Assembly (NCBI GenBank): GCA_900757485.1
Contig: CAAEOA010000034.1
Location: 1 to 5,346, forward strand
Source of the DNA: Oscillospiraceae bacterium
GTDB lineage: Bacteria; Bacillota; Clostridia; Oscillospirales; Ruminococcaceae
Reading direction: 5' to 3'
DNA: 5,346 bases
The stretch's first letter is position 1. Each line of letters starts with the position of its first letter. Both the position numbers and the translations under genes were made by a program. Of this stretch, positions 4,775 to 5,346 are shown piece by piece. The notes under the pieces are model-generated. The model saw nothing but the letters and a program-made list of their open reading frames with translations. It ran no database searches and was not told the DNA's origin.

Positions 4775-5346
4775 TTTTGGTAGGCGCGGTAATGTTTTGC
4801 ATCCTCGGTGGCATTACCTTGTTGGCACATATATATAACCTTAACAGCATTAAAAGTCGTACGGTAGGTGATGGTCAGCACGGTACGGCAAGATTTTTGA
4901 CAAGGTCGGAACAGGAAAAGGTGTATCAAAATATTCCGTTTGAACCGACTGTATGGCGCAAGCATGCGAAAGAAAAGAATTTGCATTTACCGCAGGGTGT
5001 GATTATCGGATGCAAAAACAAGCGCGGAAAAACTTATGCGATGGTGGATAGTTCCGATGTGCATACCATGATGATCGGCGCGGCAGGCTGCGGAAAGACT
5101 GCGTATTGGCTGTATCCCAACTTGGAATATGCCTGTGCAAGCGGAATGTCTTTTTTGGCAACCGATACTAAGGGAGACCTCTATCGAAATTACGGAAATA
5201 TTGCAAAGGAGTATTATGGGTATCATGTTGCAGTAATCGATTTACGGAATCCCACTAAGTCAGACGGCAATAATCTTCTGCACTTGGTAAACAAGTATAT
5301 GGATTTATACAAAGAATCCCCGAACAACATTGCCTACAAAGCGAAA
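4753..5346 (+). CDS. VirD4/TraG-like type IV coupling protein, CD1115 type, N-terminal part
   Basis: The frame is open from ATG 4753 to the right edge, giving 198 residues of a protein that is usually about 600 or more. Coupling proteins are inner-membrane hexameric ATPases that link the relaxosome to the type IV secretion channel and drive DNA transfer. One membrane segment is visible at about residues 7-26 (LILVGAVMFCILGGITLLAH). DGQHGTARF (40-48) corresponds to the family's HG(S/T)AR motif, and the Walker A loop GAAGCGKT is at 109-116. FLATDTKGDLY (134-144) is the usual 'DPKGE'-like segment just after it. The Walker B motif would lie past the edge. AGGAG at 4741-4745 sits seven bases before the ATG. 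The start lies inside the Toprim gene, in another frame, which suggests translational coupling. Only one N-terminal membrane segment is seen here, where many VirD4 proteins have two. Confidence 0.92.
   Translation, partial: MDRTGTLILVGAVMFCILGGITLLAHIYNLNSIKSRTVGDGQHGTARFLTRSEQEKVYQNIPFEPTVWRKHAKEKNLHLPQGVIIGCKNKRGKTYAMVDSSDVHTMMIGAAGCGKTAYWLYPNLEYACASGMSFLATDTKGDLYRNYGNIAKEYYGYHVAVIDLRNPTKSDGNNLLHLVNKYMDLYKESPNNIAYKAK

Larger units (their letters stand above)
1..5346 (+). mobile_element. Internal part of an integrative and conjugative element (mobilisation module plus cargo)
   Basis: The consecutive RHH protein, MobP3-like relaxase, DUF3991/Toprim protein and CD1115-type VirD4 coupling protein form a recognisable conjugation core of Clostridia ICEs related to Tn1549/CTn elements. 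This rests on recalled family knowledge plus motifs visible here (relaxase HxExxxPHxH, Toprim E and DxD, coupling-protein Walker A). Accessory genes (GGCT-like, unknown, Fic) lie to the left. No integrase, terminal repeat or att site is visible, so both boundaries are outside the window. A mobilisable rather than self-transmissible element cannot be excluded, but a dedicated coupling protein favours full conjugation. Confidence 0.82.

Noticed and set aside
4247..4986. Several - strand frames over the Toprim and coupling-protein genes
   Set aside because: Shadows of genes whose + strand frames carry clear Toprim and Walker A motifs.
1..5346. CRISPR array, tRNA or rRNA genes, insertion sequence
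   Set aside because: No regularly spaced repeats of 25-40 bases, no tRNA-like cloverleaf sequence, and no transposase frame were seen.

Overview
This window looks like part of an integrative and conjugative element (ICE) from a low-to-mid GC Firmicute, most likely a gut-type member of the Clostridia. The evidence is the gene set and order: a ribbon-helix-helix (RHH) protein, a MobP3-like relaxase, a DUF3991/Toprim protein, then a VirD4-like coupling protein of the CD1115 type. This is the mobilisation core typical of Tn1549/CTn-like elements. Strong Shine-Dalgarno sequences and TTG starts on two genes also fit a Firmicute. All six genes recognised are on the + strand. No integrase, attachment site or resistance gene is visible, so the ends of the element lie outside the window.

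Layout. Positions 1-780 hold an accessory pair: the C-terminal part of a gamma-glutamylcyclotransferase (AIG2/GGCT-like) protein, then a 138-residue protein I do not recognise. Positions 781-1685 are a self-contained cargo unit: an extended -10 promoter, a class II (self-inhibited) Fic-domain protein starting at TTG, and a clear intrinsic terminator. Positions 1686-2054 are about 370 bases of non-coding DNA rich in stem-loops and short repeats. They include a second terminator-like hairpin with no gene in front of it. This is the best candidate for the origin of transfer (oriT) and the mob-operon leader.

Positions 2055-5346 are a tight operon. The RHH protein is a presumed oriT-binding accessory factor and the relaxase the presumed nicking enzyme. 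They are followed by the Toprim/DUF3991 protein, probably acting on transferred single-stranded DNA, and the start of the coupling ATPase, which overlaps the Toprim gene by 22 bases and runs off the right edge. In the inferred scheme the RHH protein and relaxase assemble on the upstream non-coding region, the relaxase nicks and pilots the strand, and the coupling protein passes it to a secretion channel encoded further right.

I found no convincing new system. The points most worth a second look are the structured oriT/leader region, the Fic gene placed directly beside it, and the degenerate zinc-finger-like N-terminus of the Toprim protein.
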